Below are positions 1-11,173 of a stretch of 57,986 nucleotides of DNA, in pieces. Under the pieces are notes generated by a model that was not told where the DNA came from, did not search any database, and saw only the letters and a list, made by a program, of their open reading frames with translations. Position 1 is the stretch's first letter, and every line of letters starts with the position of its first letter. This DNA is from RUG563 sp964423675 (GTDB taxonomy: Bacteria > Bacillota > Clostridia > Christensenellales > Aristaeellaceae). A program made the position numbers and the translations under genes. The stretch is from positions 1 to 57,986 of the forward strand of contig CAYRFP010000007.1 in the NCBI GenBank assembly GCA_964423675.1. The letters are read 5' to 3'.

Positions 1-394
1 ACAGCACCTTTTCCAGCGCCCGGGGGCTCACATCCAGCAGCATGCCCATCCGGGAGGGGATGCCCTTAAAATACCAGATGTGGCTTACGGGAGCGGCCAA
101 TTGAATATGGCCCATGCGCTCCCGGCGCACCTTGGATCGGGTAATCTGCACACCGCACTTATCGCAGACCTTTTCCTTGTCCTTGAACTTGATCCGCTTA
201 TACTTGCCGCAGGCGCATTCCCAGTCCTTCTGAGGCCCAAAGATCCGCTCGCAATAGAGGCCGTCACGTTCAGGCTTAAGGGTGCGGTAATTAATGGTCT
301 CAGGCTTGCAGACCTCGCCATAGGACCAGGCCAGGATCTGCTCGGAAGAGGCCATGCCGATCTGGATGGAATCTAAATTGGTTAATTCAAACAT
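1..394 (-). CDS. rpoC: DNA-directed RNA polymerase subunit beta' (N-terminal part, runs off window)
   Basis: The first 131 codons of the beta' subunit of RNA polymerase. The reverse strand reads MFELTNLDSIQIGMASSEQI and continues into the N-terminal zinc-binding domain, with cysteines at about 60, 62, 77 and 80 (CxC...CxxC), as in all bacterial RpoC. The start is ATG at 394, preceded by GGAGGGAG at a good distance. The gene lies 71 nt downstream of rpoB in the same direction, the universal rpoBC order, and should be cotranscribed from the rpoB promoter. The spacer carries a small hairpin (CCCGG at 436-440, CCGGG at 446-450) without a T-run, so it is not a terminator. The rest of the gene is beyond base 1. 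Confidence 0.97.
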   Translation of the reverse strand, partial: MFELTNLDSIQIGMASSEQILAWSYGEVCKPETINYRTLKPERDGLYCERIFGPQKDWECACGKYKRIKFKDKEKVCDKCGVQITRSKVRRERMGHIQLAAPVSHIWYFKGIPSRMGMLLDVSPRALEKVL

Positions 395-465
395 GAATCA
401 ATACTCCCTCCGCTGTGGCCAAGCTCCGCCGTCTACCCGGAAAATCCGGGCAGAGCAGCGAAGGC

Positions 466-4188
<3,723 letters not shown>

Positions 4189-4320
4189 AAAAGCTATCAC
4201 CCCTTTATTCCTGCCCAACATCGGAAAAAAGCCATAGATTGCCCCTTCCCCAGCAACAGATTTTTGGGCTGCTGAGCAGGACAATCTTGACGCATCTTAC
4301 CGATACTGATGCAATCATAG

Positions 4321-4349
4321 AGTATAGCATATCATGCTTTCTCTGTCAA
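4321..4349 (-). promoter_or_regulatory. Consensus sigma-A promoter of rpoBC
   Basis: On the minus strand TTGACA (4344-4349) is separated by exactly 17 bp from TATACT (4321-4326). Transcription would start near 4314, giving a leader of about 125 nt before the rpoB ATG. This is the best promoter in the region and explains how rpoBC is expressed without the rplJL operon upstream. Confidence 0.85.
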
Positions 4350-4430
4350 CGAGTTTTTCCTACATTATCATGAAATTTTATAAAAATTAATATTTTTTCC
4401 TTTTTTTCGCGTCTTTTCGGCCTATTAGCA

Positions 4431-4561
4431 AAAGAAAAATTCGCCGCGAGGGGGTGCAGCGAATTCTTCTACGAGGAGGACTATAAAAAATCTATCGATC
4501 AAGCGGCGCCGGGACGGCCGAGGGGGCAGCCGAGCCCGAGCAACCGCTAATCTTCGGTACA
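4431..4561 (-). ncRNA. Candidate small regulatory RNA with C-rich loops
   Basis: Minus-strand candidate, read from sequence only. A -10 box TATAAT (4568-4573; the -35 is weak) would start an RNA near 4561. The RNA would hold a GC-rich hairpin (outer arms 4502-4506/4544-4548, inner arms 4510-4513/4535-4538 and 4515-4518/4529-4532) whose loop contains CCCCCUC, then an unpaired stretch with CCUCCUC (4473-4479), then a 10-bp terminator hairpin (4438-4447/4456-4465) whose loop is ACCCCCUC, followed by a U-rich run (TTTTTCTTT). No convincing reading frame fits. C-rich loops that pair with Shine-Dalgarno sequences are a known theme of Bacillota sRNAs such as RsaE/RoxS; membership in any known family is not claimed. 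Weaknesses: the poor -35 and no comparative support. Confidence 0.45.
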
Positions 4562-4665
4562 GTTTTGATTATAGCTGCGTATTGTGTCATAAAAACGGCA
4601 GATTTGAGGAAATACAGGGAGGAAACATTCTTTTGTGGGTTCCGATTTCCCGTTTGCGGAAGCTT

Positions 4666-4694
4666 TTGCTTTTTTATCCAGGCTGTGGTATAGT
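4666..4694 (+). promoter_or_regulatory. Sigma-A promoter of the SDR gene
   Basis: TTGCTT (4666-4671), 17 bp, TATAGT (4689-4694). Transcription would start near 4701, leaving a very short leader that opens directly into the AGAAGGAGG ribosome-binding site at about 4702-4710. Confidence 0.65.
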
Positions 4695-4718
4695 TATCGC
4701 CAGAAGGAGGGAAATTGT

Positions 4719-5438
4719 ATGCAAACAGCACTCATCACCGGCGGCTCCCGGGGCATCGGGGCGGCCATTGTGCGGGAGTTCACCGTCAGGGGGTACCAAG
4801 TGGCCTTCACCTATTGGCAGAGCGAAAAAGCGGCGCACACCCTGGCGGAGCAGACCGGAGCCATGGCCTTTCGCTGCGACGCCCGGGATGAGGAACAAAC
4901 CCGACTGCTGGCACAGCAGCTTACCAAGTCCTTTTCCCGTCTGGACACACTCGTCTGCAATGCCGGCACAGCGTATACTGGCCTTTTGCAGGATATGGCC
5001 GTGGCCGATTGGGACGATTTGTTTGCCCTTCATGTACGTGGTGCCTTCTTGGCCACCCGCGCGTTCCTGCCAGAAATGATCAGTCGAAAAAGCGGCGCTA
5101 TCGTGTATGTTTCCTCCATGTGGGGCCAGGTCGGCGGTTCCTGCGAAGCGGCGTATTCTGCCTGCAAGGCGGCATTGATCGGCTTTTGCAAAGCCCTGGC
5201 AGGAGAGGTGGGGCCCAGCGGGATTCGGGTCAACTGTGTTGCGCCTGGCGTAATTCAAACCGATATGCTTTCCGGCTATTCCCCCGCCGATCTCCAAGCG
5301 CTGGCAGATGAAACGCCGCTGTGCCGTCTGGGCACACCCGAGGACGTAGCCCGGGCTGTGGCATTTTTATGCGGGCCTGACGCAAGCTTTGTAACCGGTC
5401 AGGTGCTAGGTGTCAACGGCGGCATTGTTATGGCCTGA
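4719..5438 (+). CDS. SDR family NAD(P)-dependent oxidoreductase (FabG-like)
   Basis: Short-chain dehydrogenase of 239 residues. The Rossmann motif TGGSRGIG is at 7-14, CNAG at 80-83, the catalytic serine at 132-133 in VSS, and the YSACK pair Y146/K150. The C-terminal VTGQVLGVNGG stretch is typical of FabG-like enzymes. The usual helix-alpha4 asparagine (N-x-x-G) appears here as HVRG, a departure from the standard catalytic tetrad. The start is ATG at 4719 after AGAAGGAGG; the frame is open upstream but without homology. The gene is alone, not in a fatty-acid operon, so the substrate is open: 3-oxoacyl-ACP reductase or another ketoreductase are both possible. It is divergent from rpoBC. Confidence 0.85.
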   Translation: MQTALITGGSRGIGAAIVREFTVRGYQVAFTYWQSEKAAHTLAEQTGAMAFRCDARDEEQTRLLAQQLTKSFSRLDTLVCNAGTAYTGLLQDMAVADWDDLFALHVRGAFLATRAFLPEMISRKSGAIVYVSSMWGQVGGSCEAAYSACKAALIGFCKALAGEVGPSGIRVNCVAPGVIQTDMLSGYSPADLQALADETPLCRLGTPEDVARAVAFLCGPDASFVTGQVLGVNGGIVMA

Positions 5439-5659
5439 ACGGCAGGAAGGGGAAACTGTGCTTTCGTCCCGCCTGCGTTTTCCGTTCTGGAAATTAATAG
5501 CCTGTCAATTCACTGTCTTCCCTGTTTTTTTGCTGTTTTTTCTGGTCAATTCGACAAAAAACGAAAAAAAACGGCTTTTGCCCTTCTCAAGCGCCGCAAA
5601 ATCATGTATAATGAGCTTGGTTTTTCTGTTCACAACGAGATATGAAGGGGTGGCACGGC

Positions 5660-6871
5660 ATGAACAGTTTTCTGAGCGAGTGGGGGAAAGATCTTAATTC
5701 CATTCCGATAGGCCCGCTGGGCGTCATCGCAATGGCCGGCTGCGAAGAACTGGGCAAGAAAGTCAATTCCTGGCTGATGAAATGGAATTCTCTCCAGGAG
5801 ACCCAGGATGAAGAATTCTATACCATGCCCGGCGTAAACCGGGATTCCTTCCTGATTAAGTCCTATTGCCCCCGGTTCGGCACCGGCGAAAGCAAGGGCG
5901 TTTTGAAGGAAAGCGTTCGCGGCTATGATATTTATATCATCGTGGACGTTTGCGCCCGGAACAAGACCTACAAAATGTACGGGCAAGAAGTGCCCATGTC
6001 CCCCGATGACCATTTTCAGGATCTTAAGCGCGTGATCGCCGCTATCAGCGGCAAAGCCAAGCGCATCAATGTGATCATGCCCATGCTCTATGAGAGCCGG
6101 CAGCATCGGCGCACCTCCCGCGAAAGCCTGGACTGCGCCATGGCGCTGCAGGAGTTGGAGCGCATTGGCGTGACCAATATCATCACCTTCGATGCCCATG
6201 ATCCCCGGGTACAAAACGCCGTGCCGCTGCTGGGCTTTGAAAACGTGATGCCCACCTATCAGATGCTCAAGGCGCTGTGCAAGCATGAAAAGAGTCTGGC
6301 CATTGACAAGGAAAACATGATGGTGGTTTCCCCCGACGAAGGGGCCATGAACCGCAATATTTACTATTCCTCCGTGCTGGGGCTGGATCTGGGCATGTTC
6401 TATAAGCGCCGCGATTATACTACCGTTGTCAACGGGCGCAATCCCATCGTGGCCCACGAATACCTGGGCGCGTCCATGGAAGGCAAAGATGTCATCGTAG
6501 TAGACGACATGATTGCTTCCGGCGATTCCATGCTGGATCTGTGCAAGGAACTGAAAAAGCGCAAGGCCAACCGTATCTTTGCCGTGGCTACCTTCGCTTT
6601 CTTCACCAGCGGTCTGGAGGCATTCAATAAGGCCTATGAAGAGGGTTATCTGTCCCGGGTGATTGCCACCAACCTGACCTACCGCATGCCGGAGCTGCAA
6701 GCCGCGCCCTGGTTCATTGAAGCGGACATGAGCAAGTATATTTCCTACATCATCGCCACGCTGAATCACGACCGGTCTCTGCACGAATTGCTCAATCCCT
6801 ATGATCGAATCAAGAATCTATTGGGCCGCTATCAGGCGGAACAAGCCGCTTCCGGCATTCGTCTGGTTTAA
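5660..6871 (+). CDS. prs: Ribose-phosphate pyrophosphokinase, long clostridial form
   Basis: Makes PRPP from ribose 5-phosphate and ATP for nucleotide, NAD, histidine and tryptophan synthesis. The 403 residues exceed the usual ~315. Recognisable are SRQHRRTSRE (equivalent of the SRQDRK ATP-binding stretch), TFDAHDPRVQNAVP, the catalytic-loop KRR, and the PRPP-binding loop VIVVDDMIASGDSM (standard form VDDMIDTGGT). Extra length lies at both ends and in a segment around residues 80-115. ATG at 5660 follows AAGGGGTGGCACGGC; an ATG six codons upstream has no ribosome-binding site. A TATAAT at 5607-5612 is a likely -10, though no good -35 is visible. Monocistronic, ending before a strong bidirectional terminator. 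Because the PRPP loop is modified, kinetics or regulation may differ from the classical enzyme. Confidence 0.88.
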   Translation: MNSFLSEWGKDLNSIPIGPLGVIAMAGCEELGKKVNSWLMKWNSLQETQDEEFYTMPGVNRDSFLIKSYCPRFGTGESKGVLKESVRGYDIYIIVDVCARNKTYKMYGQEVPMSPDDHFQDLKRVIAAISGKAKRINVIMPMLYESRQHRRTSRESLDCAMALQELERIGVTNIITFDAHDPRVQNAVPLLGFENVMPTYQMLKALCKHEKSLAIDKENMMVVSPDEGAMNRNIYYSSVLGLDLGMFYKRRDYTTVVNGRNPIVAHEYLGASMEGKDVIVVDDMIASGDSMLDLCKELKKRKANRIFAVATFAFFTSGLEAFNKAYEEGYLSRVIATNLTYRMPELQAAPWFIEADMSKYISYIIATLNHDRSLHELLNPYDRIKNLLGRYQAEQAASGIRLV

Positions 6872-7012
6872 TTCCTCTTTTCAAGAATCGGTTAAAAAAG
6901 ACGGCTACGTCTCCCTGCACTGTTAAAGGGGACGTTACCCGCAGTTCTTCTGCCCCAGACGTTTGGGTTGAACCGTCCGTCGCCAGCAAGCAAAAAAGAA
7001 GACATAAAAAAT

Positions 7013-7052
7013 ATCCGGCCTATGATCGTGACCATAGGCCGGATTTGTTTTT
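7013..7052. terminator. Bidirectional intrinsic terminator
   Basis: Twelve-base perfect arms (ATCCGGCCTATG at 7013-7024 and its complement at 7033-7044) with an 8-nt loop, T-rich on the right and A-rich on the left. It can end both the plus-strand prs transcript and the minus-strand ATP-grasp transcript. Confidence 0.85.
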
Positions 7053-7077
7053 GGAATTTCGCCATGGGAACAGCTTT

Positions 7078-7908
7078 TTATTCCATCGTCTGGAGAATAA
7101 ACGCCATATATTCCTCCACGATTTGCAGATCTGTATACTGATAGAGCATCCGTGTGCCCACTGCATCCTCGATCTCGTTCAGAAACGGTTTGCCTTGATG
7201 GAACACAAAATCCACACCTACCAGCCCGAACTGCAAAAGCGTCGCTGCTTTTTCCACATAGCCCTGCATTTCCGGGGTCAGGGTCGTTTTCCGAGCGTGG
7301 CCATGTAGGCCGAAATTGCTTCGGAAATCCTCCGAATCCGAATAGCGCTCCATGGCCTGAACAATCCTGTTTCCCAGTACGTAGGCGCGCACATCCCGGC
7401 CAGGAGTATCGCACAGCGGCTGCGCCACGCCGCCTTCCGGCCCAATCAGCGCCAGCTTCTCCAGATAATCTGCTTCGTCCAAACAGCAATAAACCTGCCG
7501 CCCTCCGCAGCCACCCGCAGCCTTCAGCACCACTGGATAGCCAAAAGGCTGTCCCGGTGAAGAAAGAGAAACGAACGCCGTTGGCAGCGCAGGAAAGCCA
7601 TGCGCGGAAAAAAACTGGTGGGTTCTCCGTTTGTCATTGCAAATCTGGGAAACCTGCGCGCAATTAAACAGCCGAACGCCGCAACCCTCTATCTGCGCAG
7701 AAAGCAGAGGATTCATGCAGCGCATCACGGCAAAATCCGGCTTCTCAGGCAGCAGAAAGGGGGCACCTTCCCGAATACCCGTGATGATCTGATCCGTCGT
7801 AATCAGCCGTAGCCCCACGCCCTGATGGTTGGCCGCAGCTTGAAAAAGTTCGATAAACCGCCGGTTTCGCTCCACATTTTCCCGGTCATAAACCAGCCAG
7901 CCCTGCAT
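7078..7908 (-). CDS. ATP-grasp domain protein, RimK-like
   Basis: A 276-residue ATP-grasp ligase. The nucleotide-binding glycine loop reads PVVLKAAGGCGGRQVY, and the C-terminal metal and phosphate site reads LVGVDFVFHQGKPFLNEIED. The N-terminal ~90 residues look like the pre-ATP-grasp domain of the RimK/LysX/D-alanine ligase class. Such enzymes join a carboxylate to an amine or thiol through an acyl-phosphate. The substrate cannot be told: RimK-type (glutamate addition), lysine-biosynthetic LysX-type or a small peptide ligase are alternatives. ATG at 7908 is preceded by AAAGAAGGCGGAAGC. No substrate gene is next to it; pduL upstream is separated by a terminator, so the gene probably has its own promoter. 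Confidence 0.8.
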   Translation of the reverse strand: MQGWLVYDRENVERNRRFIELFQAAANHQGVGLRLITTDQIITGIREGAPFLLPEKPDFAVMRCMNPLLSAQIEGCGVRLFNCAQVSQICNDKRRTHQFFSAHGFPALPTAFVSLSSPGQPFGYPVVLKAAGGCGGRQVYCCLDEADYLEKLALIGPEGGVAQPLCDTPGRDVRAYVLGNRIVQAMERYSDSEDFRSNFGLHGHARKTTLTPEMQGYVEKAATLLQFGLVGVDFVFHQGKPFLNEIEDAVGTRMLYQYTDLQIVEEYMAFILQTME

Positions 7909-7933
7909 GCTTCCGCCTTCTTTCCGTTGAAAA

Positions 7934-7958
7934 AAGGAGGGTTTTCGCCCTCCCTTTT
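7934..7958 (-). terminator. Intrinsic terminator after pduL
   Basis: On the minus strand GGGAGGGCGAAAACCCTCC forms a hairpin followed by TTTTTT. It lies between the pduL stop (7975) and the ATP-grasp start (7908), separating the two transcripts. Confidence 0.75.
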
Positions 7959-7974
7959 CTTTGCTTTTTGCTTT

Positions 7975-8547
7975 TTATTTGACGATCTCGCCCATGGTGC
8001 CGTTCACGGCGCAGGCAGCGTTGGATTCATCCGTATCAATATGCATCGCCAGGGCAAACTTGTCGCTGACGCGCACAACCACATCGCCAAACGTCAACGC
8101 GCGGCCGCTGGTTTCCACCTTCACGCTGACCACGTCCTTATCCTGCACGCCATATTCAGCGGCATCGGCGGGAGTCATATGGATATGGCGCTTCGCAGCG
8201 ATCACACCCTCCGTCAGTTCCACTTCGCCTTTGGGGCCCACCAGCTTGCAGGCACCAGAACCAGCGATATCACCAGATTCCCGGATGGGCGCGCTAACGC
8301 CGATAGAACGGGCATCCGTCAAGGACAATTCTACCTGAGTGGCATTGCGGACAGGCCCCAGAATGCTCACGCCGGTCAGCGTCTTTTTCGGGCCGACCAC
8401 ATCAACCCGCTCTGCACTGGCATACTGCCCCGGCTGAGACAGCATCTTCTTCACCGTCAATTCGTAGCCTGCGCCGAAAAGCGTTTTCAAATCCTGCTGC
8501 GTCACGTGCACGTGACGGGCGGATGTTTCAACCATAAACTGCTTCAT
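7975..8547 (-). CDS. pduL: Phosphate propanoyltransferase (PduL-type phosphotransacylase)
   Basis: Exchanges CoA and phosphate on short acyl groups (acetyl- or propionyl-CoA to acyl-phosphate). The 190 residues show the two histidine motifs of the PduL fold, RHVHVT near 11-16 and RHIHMTP near 120-126, which hold the zinc ions, plus two internal-repeat halves. ATG at 8547 follows AAGAAGG at a suitable distance; upstream in-frame codons run into promoter DNA. PduL often sits in bacterial microcompartment operons, but no shell gene is in the window and this protein starts directly with the catalytic domain, without an obvious encapsulation helix. This suggests a cytosolic role in acetate formation from acetyl-CoA. 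It has its own promoter and terminator. Confidence 0.9.
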   Translation of the reverse strand: MKQFMVETSARHVHVTQQDLKTLFGAGYELTVKKMLSQPGQYASAERVDVVGPKKTLTGVSILGPVRNATQVELSLTDARSIGVSAPIRESGDIAGSGACKLVGPKGEVELTEGVIAAKRHIHMTPADAAEYGVQDKDVVSVKVETSGRALTFGDVVVRVSDKFALAMHIDTDESNAACAVNGTMGEIVK

Positions 8548-8596
8548 GATTTCTTGCCTTCTTTCGCGTTTTTTCTCCAGGATAAACCACCTCTCT

Positions 8597-8625
8597 ATTA
8601 TACCCAGCTTTTCCCGGATTTGCAA
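8597..8625 (-). promoter_or_regulatory. Sigma-A promoter of pduL
   Basis: Minus strand: TTGCAA (8620-8625), 17 bp, TATAAT (8597-8602). About 43 nt of leader follow before the ATG at 8547. Confidence 0.75.
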
Positions 8626-8647
8626 GGGGAATCATTCTGTTTTGCTC

Positions 8648-10171
8648 TCATTCCTCCACGATATCCAGGTTCGGCATAAAATCCCCTGGCAAATAGAGCG
8701 CGCCTGCAAAGGTTTGGGGCTGATCCCCCAGAATAAAGAAGCAGACCCGGCGCACGCCCGGCAACTCTGCCAGCGTATTAACAATGGAATACACCATTTG
8801 TTTTTCCTGGGCCGGGGTCATATCCTGGCTCTGGGTAATAAGCTGAGAGGAAAAATTCAAAAACAGCATACCGTTTACATAGGACACACCAAGCAAATCT
8901 GCATCCCGCAGGCCAGTAGGCAAAGCCGCTGAAAGGCCGGTAGGGCTGTCATAGAGCTGGGGACCCTGCATCAACTGGCCGATGATTGCCCGCACACTGC
9001 ATCGCTCGTAGAAAGGAATTGCCCGGGTAACCCGCTGCAATTTTCCATCGTTCCCGGAGAAATACAGAGTGCAGGGCGTGAGCAGAAACGAGGAAAAATC
9101 TCCACGCTTCATTAGCCCATCCGGGAAGCTAATGGTTTCTCCGGCATTCAGATATGTGCCCGAAGGAGTGAGCGTGGTAATTTTTTCGCTGCCAATATGC
9201 ATTTCCACCCCTTCGATGCCAGGCAGGAAGGTGGTGATCGTATAAACAAGCGACGCAACCATCACCGATCGCGTGATGCCCGCCGCCAGCAGTTGATCGT
9301 TCATTTCGCTCGCAAAGCACAGCACAGCCCGCCGCCCGCCGTTCCTTTCAGCAATGGTGGGCGTTTCGGTCAAAAGCGCCGACAGATCTGGATATTGTGG
9401 CACACCTTCCAGCGTTTCTGCGCCGGCAGATAAAGCGTCCAGCAATGTCTCCATTACCGGGCCGGGATTCAGATCGGAAAACGCCAGCGTCTGTGCTTCG
9501 CAAAGTACGCCCTTGCCCCCCGGTGCAGGATAATATAGCGCCGCCACCAGAGAGCGGCGGCTTGCCGTCTGCGGCGCAGAGGCTCGCGCCCAAAGCGTCG
9601 CCAAATTCTCCCGGGTGTTTTGCTGGAAGCAGCCCGCCGGCAACGTGGCTGCCACATTCAATCCAGGCTGCACCCCGGAAATCAGCAGATTCACATATTC
9701 AATATCTCCAAACTGACAAAGCGTATTGGCCAGCGCCTGCCCTACGGCAAATAGCTCCTCATAGCTCAGCCGCAACGCAGATGCGCCCAGGCTCACCGTG
9801 GCCACCTTGCCGGACACCTCCACTGCTTCTGTGCCCGACAGCGTCAGCGTCACCTCGCCCCCCACTGGCGCAGCGCTTTCCGTGCCTGGATGGTCAAAGA
9901 GCATTTGGCAAAGCGTCCGGGCGCTGTGGCGGGACAGCGTCAGTTCCGCCGTTTCCGGCACAGCAATCAGCCGTGTTCCATCCCGGGAGGGCAGATACAG
10001 CGTCACGCTTTGGGAATAGCCCTGCGCACTGTCATTTTCCGGAGCAACAGCTTCCAACTTTGTAGGCGGCAGCGTCACCGAAGCGGCAGGGGCGACATTT
10101 TGGCTTGCGCAGCCGGATAACAGCAGAACGCTCGCGCAAAGCAGACATAGCGTTTTCTTTGTTTTTTGCAT
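8648..10171 (-). CDS. Lipoprotein with tandem GerMN domains
   Basis: A 507-residue exported lipoprotein. The N-terminus is a lipoprotein signal peptide with lipobox LLSGC, so the mature protein would be lipidated near residue 21 and face outward. Two GerMN domains follow (roughly 55-170 and 370-500), recognised by the LTLSGTEAVEVSGKVATVSL and GVSYVNGMLFLNFSSQL strand patterns and by 'LANTLCQFGDIEYVNLLI' / 'IVNTLAELPGVRRVCFFI' helices. GerMN occurs in GerM, required for sporulation and germination in Bacillus. It starts 2 nt after the stop of the neighbouring GerMN lipoprotein, so the two are translationally linked. The middle section has no clear relative. Confidence 0.8.
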   Translation of the reverse strand: MQKTKKTLCLLCASVLLLSGCASQNVAPAASVTLPPTKLEAVAPENDSAQGYSQSVTLYLPSRDGTRLIAVPETAELTLSRHSARTLCQMLFDHPGTESAAPVGGEVTLTLSGTEAVEVSGKVATVSLGASALRLSYEELFAVGQALANTLCQFGDIEYVNLLISGVQPGLNVAATLPAGCFQQNTRENLATLWARASAPQTASRRSLVAALYYPAPGGKGVLCEAQTLAFSDLNPGPVMETLLDALSAGAETLEGVPQYPDLSALLTETPTIAERNGGRRAVLCFASEMNDQLLAAGITRSVMVASLVYTITTFLPGIEGVEMHIGSEKITTLTPSGTYLNAGETISFPDGLMKRGDFSSFLLTPCTLYFSGNDGKLQRVTRAIPFYERCSVRAIIGQLMQGPQLYDSPTGLSAALPTGLRDADLLGVSYVNGMLFLNFSSQLITQSQDMTPAQEKQMVYSIVNTLAELPGVRRVCFFILGDQPQTFAGALYLPGDFMPNLDIVEE

Positions 10172-10173
10172 GT

Positions 10174-11154
10174 TTACTCCTGGTTCATCAGCGCCAGCAG
10201 ACGCTCATACGAAATTTTCCATAAACCGTTTTCCCGTTCCAGGCGAATGGGATAGCTGGAAATAAAGCTGTCCTCCCCATTGGCGCGCAGGGTCATTTCC
10301 CCATTCACCACCGCCACCTGCCCATCCGCCATCACGTTTCCGGAGCTCACCTGGAACCCCGTCAGCACCCGAGCGGCGGAGAACGCCGTAATCGCTGTTT
10401 GCCCGGCAGGCCGTGGATCGGTAGGATCATCCTTTTTCACCAGCGAATACAGCGTGTCCCAATCCTGGGTCATCCATGCCGTAAGCGTCAGCACAGCAGC
10501 GTTATGCGGTGTAAGCAGCGTTTCCTCATCCCGTGTCAACGGCGAAAGCGGTGTGGCGTCCCCGTCCTGCGTGAAATAGCCGTTGGTCAACCGCAAAGAT
10601 GTGGCGCTGGATACCTCCTGATAAACCAGCACCTGTACCCGCACACAATAACCCGCTTCGGTCAAAGTGGCCGCCAGCGCATCCATGCACAGCTGCCGCC
10701 GAAGGGGAAACTCCTGCTTCCATGCATCGGAGAAAACGTCCACCGGCTCATCGCTGTATCGAGCCAGCAACACATCGTTAAAGGTGACATACAAAGTGTC
10801 TCCTTGGCTGGATACGGCCAGCACCTCTGTTCCCTCCGGAAACAAGGGCGTCAGCGAGGAAGACGAAGCGGACGGCCCTGCTACCAGCGCCTTCACCAGC
10901 GCCTTCTCCGGGCTTTCATTTTTCTCAATGATGATCTGCCGCTGCTCCGGGGCCAGATATGCCGAGGAGCCGTATCGAAAATATAGTGCAGCCTGCAGAG
11001 TATCCCCGGGCAGGGCGTCCGTTTCCGCATCCACCAGCGTCTTTGCATCGGCGGGCTCGGAGCGCATCAGTGAATCCGGAGGCGAGGTGACGCAGCCACC
11101 CAGCAGCAGCGCCAGGCTCAGAAGCGCCAGCAAGCCCAGGCTTTTTTTCATCAT
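10174..11154 (-). CDS. Lipoprotein with one GerMN domain
   Basis: A 326-residue lipoprotein: signal peptide, lipobox LLLGGC near residues 16-21, then a single GerMN domain (about 55-180, with VLAVSSQGDTLYVTFNDVLL) and a C-terminal domain (about 220-320) of the mixed alpha/beta kind seen beside GerMN in clostridial lipoproteins. Start chosen at the first of two adjacent ATGs (11154), preceded by AAAGGAAG; the frame is open further up but overlaps the neighbour. It lies 19 nt after the DUF6062 gene and 2 nt before the second GerMN gene, so the three form one operon. Likely role: envelope function in sporulation or germination; inferred from the domain only. Confidence 0.78.
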   Translation of the reverse strand: MMKKSLGLLALLSLALLLGGCVTSPPDSLMRSEPADAKTLVDAETDALPGDTLQAALYFRYGSSAYLAPEQRQIIIEKNESPEKALVKALVAGPSASSSSLTPLFPEGTEVLAVSSQGDTLYVTFNDVLLARYSDEPVDVFSDAWKQEFPLRRQLCMDALAATLTEAGYCVRVQVLVYQEVSSATSLRLTNGYFTQDGDATPLSPLTRDEETLLTPHNAAVLTLTAWMTQDWDTLYSLVKKDDPTDPRPAGQTAITAFSAARVLTGFQVSSGNVMADGQVAVVNGEMTLRANGEDSFISSYPIRLERENGLWKISYERLLALMNQE

Positions 11155-11173
11155 GCTCTTTCTTCCTTTGCTT

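Noticed and set aside
4492..4731. Short 79-codon minus-strand frame upstream of rpoB
   Set aside because: No ribosome-binding site or homology; it overlaps the SDR promoter and the candidate sRNA.
5438..5640. Hairpin-like GAACGG...CCGTTC after the SDR gene
   Set aside because: The arms are short and far apart and no T-run follows, so it was not called a terminator.
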